Assembly (NCBI GenBank): GCA_050693875.1
Contig: JBOGWP010000056.1
Span: forward strand, 1 to 14,998
Direction: 5' to 3'
Source of the DNA: JBOGWP01 sp050693875
Lineage (GTDB): Bacteria > Actinomycetota > CADDZG01 > JAHWKV01 > JBOGWP01
DNA length: 14,998 nt
Shown: positions 13,573 to 14,998 of the stretch, piece by piece
Position numbering within the stretch: the stretch's first letter is position 1
Layout: every line of letters begins with the position of its first letter
The notes under the pieces: model-generated
The model's database searches: none
What the model saw: the letters and a program-made list of their open reading frames with translations, nothing else
Told to the model about the DNA's origin: nothing
Translations under genes and position numbers: made by a program

Positions 13573-14481
13573 TCACGGCAGTCCCAACGAATCTGGGGAC
13601 GGGAGGTCGTCGCCGTCGTCGTCCTCCGGTTCATCTGCGTCGATCACGACTCCGGGGAGGATGCCGTGCAGGCGGGCCAGTCCGCGCGCCGTCACCTTCG
13701 TCTCGCTCAGGTACAGAAATCGGAGAGACCGAAGCTCGCGGAGGCGGTGGAGGTGGTCGTCGACCAGCGCCGTGGCGCCCGCGTCCAGCACCTCGAGAAA
13801 GGCCAGCGGCGCAAGGTGGGAAAGGCCCGCCCCCGAGATCGGCGTCCCCCAGACGCACAGGCCTCGGAGCGCCGGAAGCCAGGCCACGATGCGCAGGCCG
13901 TTGTCGGTGATGCGGCAGCCGGACACGTCGAGCTCGCGGAGGTTCGTGAGCTTCCCGAGATGGGCGAGTCCTGCATCGGTGATCCCGGGCCCCGGAAGGC
14001 TCAGCCGCCTCAGGCCGCCGAGGCGCCCGATGTGCTCCAGGCCCTCGTCTCCGATCAGGGTGCCCCACAGATCCAGGGAGCGAAGCCCGGTGAGCTTGCC
14101 GATCGACTCCGCCCCGGCATCCCCGGCCGGCGTCGCCCAGAGGTCGAGCAGCCGAAGCCCCCGGAGCGGCTCGAGATGGCGGAGGCTGTCGTCGGCGACG
14201 TCCGTCCCAGCAAGGGAAAGGGCTTGGAGCGCAGCCGGCTTCAGCTCGTCCAGGAAGGAGAGGTCGGCGGCGGCCTCGAAGCTGACGCGGAGGCCCAGCT
14301 CGTGACCTTCCGGGATGGTGACCCGTCCACGCGCCTCGCCCTGGTCCACCCACGACGACCACTCGTCGCGGAGAGAGACGTCTGCACGCTCGAGCTCCTG
14401 GTTTCGGAAGGCTACCTGGCCGACCGGCTGCGACGGAAACACGACCGGCCGTTCGGGCAGGTGGTAGGGGTCTGAACTCAT
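13573..14481 (-). CDS. Leucine-rich-repeat protein (eight 24-residue repeats)
   Basis: This 302-residue protein has no signal peptide or membrane segment and is probably cytosolic. Residues 83-274 are eight consecutive repeats of exactly 24 residues with the pattern L-x-x-L-x-L-x-x-T-x-I-x-D-x-G-L-x-x-L-x-x-L, for example TGLRSLDLWGTLIGDEGLEH (131-150) and TNLRELDVSGCRITDNGLRI (179-198). This resembles ribonuclease-inhibitor/internalin-type protein-binding scaffolds. Residues 1-82 form a non-repeat N-terminal region (VTIPEGHELGLRVSFEAAAD), and the tail after 275 is acidic (DADEPEDDDGDD). GGAGG lies 4 bases before the ATG. It is the first gene of the minus-strand regulatory cluster, 61 bases ahead of the STAS-HTH gene, so a role as a binding partner for that system is possible but unproven. 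No catalytic domain is visible. Confidence 0.85.
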   Translation of the reverse strand: MSSDPYHLPERPVVFPSQPVGQVAFRNQELERADVSLRDEWSSWVDQGEARGRVTIPEGHELGLRVSFEAAADLSFLDELKPAALQALSLAGTDVADDSLRHLEPLRGLRLLDLWATPAGDAGAESIGKLTGLRSLDLWGTLIGDEGLEHIGRLGGLRRLSLPGPGITDAGLAHLGKLTNLRELDVSGCRITDNGLRIVAWLPALRGLCVWGTPISGAGLSHLAPLAFLEVLDAGATALVDDHLHRLRELRSLRFLYLSETKVTARGLARLHGILPGVVIDADEPEDDDGDDLPSPDSLGLP

Positions 14482-14569
14482 GCGTCCTCCAGGCTCCTTC
14501 CTCCGCCAGTGCCCCGCCGAACGATAGCGGCCATTGCCCGCGAGGGGTCACGCGAGTCGTGATTAGCCC

Positions 14570-14623
14570 ATGGAGTGCCCTTCTTGCGGCAGGGCCGGTC
14601 GGCCCCATTTGGCCCGGGTCTAG
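14570..14623 (+). pseudogene. 17-codon zinc-ribbon-like stub
   Basis: The frame encodes MECPSCGRAGRPHLARV and then TAG. The C-P-x-C-G start is typical of zinc-ribbon N-termini, including regulatory proteins and some transposases. It is followed at once by short repeats, as if the rest had been lost. No ribosome-binding site is evident. It may simply be a chance frame. Confidence 0.2.
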
Positions 14624-14625
14624 CC

Positions 14626-14655
14626 CAGCTTGAGGTGCCCCAGCTTGAGGTGCCG
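14626..14655 (+). repeat. 15-base tandem duplication
   Basis: CAGCTTGAGGTGCCC is followed directly by CAGCTTGAGGTGCCG, two copies with one mismatch. It immediately follows the zinc-ribbon-like stub. Confidence 0.8.
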
Positions 14656-14731
14656 AAGTTCGTGCGAATGAGTCAAGTTTGGGGGGGACGAGAGCCCACC
14701 AGGGGCGCACCCAAGCGGGGCCCGGCAGGCA

Positions 14732-14840
14732 CCGAGCGAAGCGACGCCCTGCCGGCATTGAACGACGCCGCCGGAGGCTCGGCTCGCCGAGCGAGGCGAG
14801 GCGGGCCGACATTGAGGACCGCGGCCGGAGGCCGCCCCTT
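14732..14840 (+). repeat. Two imperfect repeats of about 54 bases
   Basis: Unit 1 (about 14732-14785) and unit 2 (about 14787-14840) share CCGAGCGA-GCGA, then GCCG-CATTGA, then GCCGGAGGC at matching spacing, with one-base drift. A third GAAGCGAAGCGA occurs near 14862 without the rest. There is no coding signal. Confidence 0.5.
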
Positions 14841-14932
14841 TCCTCTCTGGCCCGTACCGGGAAGCGAAGCGACCCGCTAGCCTCCCTAGGCCGGTTTGAT
14901 GTTCACGGTCAGATCAAGTTTTGGACCATGTT

Positions 14933-14998
14933 TTAGGCCGCTGTCATCTGGACCGCCATGTAATCGTTCAGAGCGCGGTCGAAGTCGCGCCAGGTGGT
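14933..14998 (-). CDS. C-terminal 21 codons of an unidentified gene (runs off right edge)
   Basis: The minus-strand frame is open from the right edge to TAA at 14935-14933 and ends in TTWRDFDRALNDYMAVQMTAA. The short helical, mixed-charge tail is not enough to name a family. The lower GC of the stretch just beyond the stop and the repeats nearby make an insertion-sequence transposase one possibility. It could equally be an ordinary gene or a chance frame. Confidence 0.35.
   Translation of the reverse strand, partial: TTWRDFDRALNDYMAVQMTAA

Larger units (their letters stand above)
14482..14932. other. 450-base gene-poor region with short repeats
   Basis: I find no convincing full-length gene here. 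It holds the upstream region of the LRR gene (no clear promoter seen), a 17-codon zinc-ribbon-like stub, a 15-base tandem duplication, two imperfect repeats of about 54 bases, and a hairpin with arms CCGGCAGG (14722-14729) and CCTGCCGG (14748-14755). TCAAGTTTGG (14672-14681) and TCAAGTTTTGG (about 14913-14923) frame the repeat part. Longer plus-strand frames follow the repeat and look spurious. Confidence 0.5.

Noticed and set aside
12945..13910. 321-codon plus-strand frame across the STAS-HTH and LRR genes
   Set aside because: It is antisense to two genes with clear domains and has biased composition with no motif of its own.
14575..14880. 101-codon plus-strand frame in the right-hand repeat region
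   Set aside because: It is made of repeat-derived sequence (the LEVPQLEVP part is the 15-base duplication), with no ribosome-binding site or known domain.

Overview
The window is about 15 kb of very GC-rich DNA with tightly packed genes, many GTG starts and several 1-4 base stop/start overlaps. The gene content (alpha2-type glycyl-tRNA synthetase, a DUF1416-like small protein, BldC/excisionase-like helix-turn-helix proteins, a DM13 lipoprotein, PadR plus membrane protein, an OmpR-type two-component pair) suggests an actinobacterium, perhaps a Thermoleophilia-like lineage. That placement is inference from gene content; no rRNA or marker phylogeny is available here. I see no tRNA, rRNA, CRISPR array or intact mobile element.

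Region 1 (1-4262, minus strand) is a housekeeping operon: glycyl-tRNA synthetase, a 78-residue DUF1416-like beta-sandwich protein, then pyruvate phosphate dikinase, which runs off the left edge with only a few C-terminal residues missing. Region 2 (4393-5694, plus) is a divergent DUF21/CBS/CorC-HlyC membrane protein. It is followed by a 251-base noncoding element bounded by long imperfect inverted repeats (5695-5945).

Region 3 (5956-10514, plus) holds cell-envelope genes. A good promoter sits so close to the first ATG that the transcript is probably leaderless. It drives a DM13 lipoprotein translationally coupled to a lipoprotein made of two tandem PAP2/haloperoxidase-like domains, the first catalytically degenerate. 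A PadR-type regulator with a similar leaderless promoter arrangement follows, and then a membrane-anchored six-Asp-box beta-propeller protein.

Region 4 (10536-14481, minus) is a regulatory cluster. Read in the direction of transcription it encodes a leucine-rich-repeat protein, a STAS-domain/helix-turn-helix fusion, a small helix-turn-helix protein related to the HTH half of that fusion, an OmpR-family response regulator and its histidine kinase. The STAS-HTH fusion, with its phosphoacceptor serine missing, is the most unusual protein here. Its cluster also carries a repeated mini-ORF/start-site motif.

Region 5 (14482-14998) is a gene-poor end with short repeats, a 17-codon zinc-ribbon-like stub and the last 21 codons of an unidentified minus-strand gene, perhaps a mobile-element remnant.
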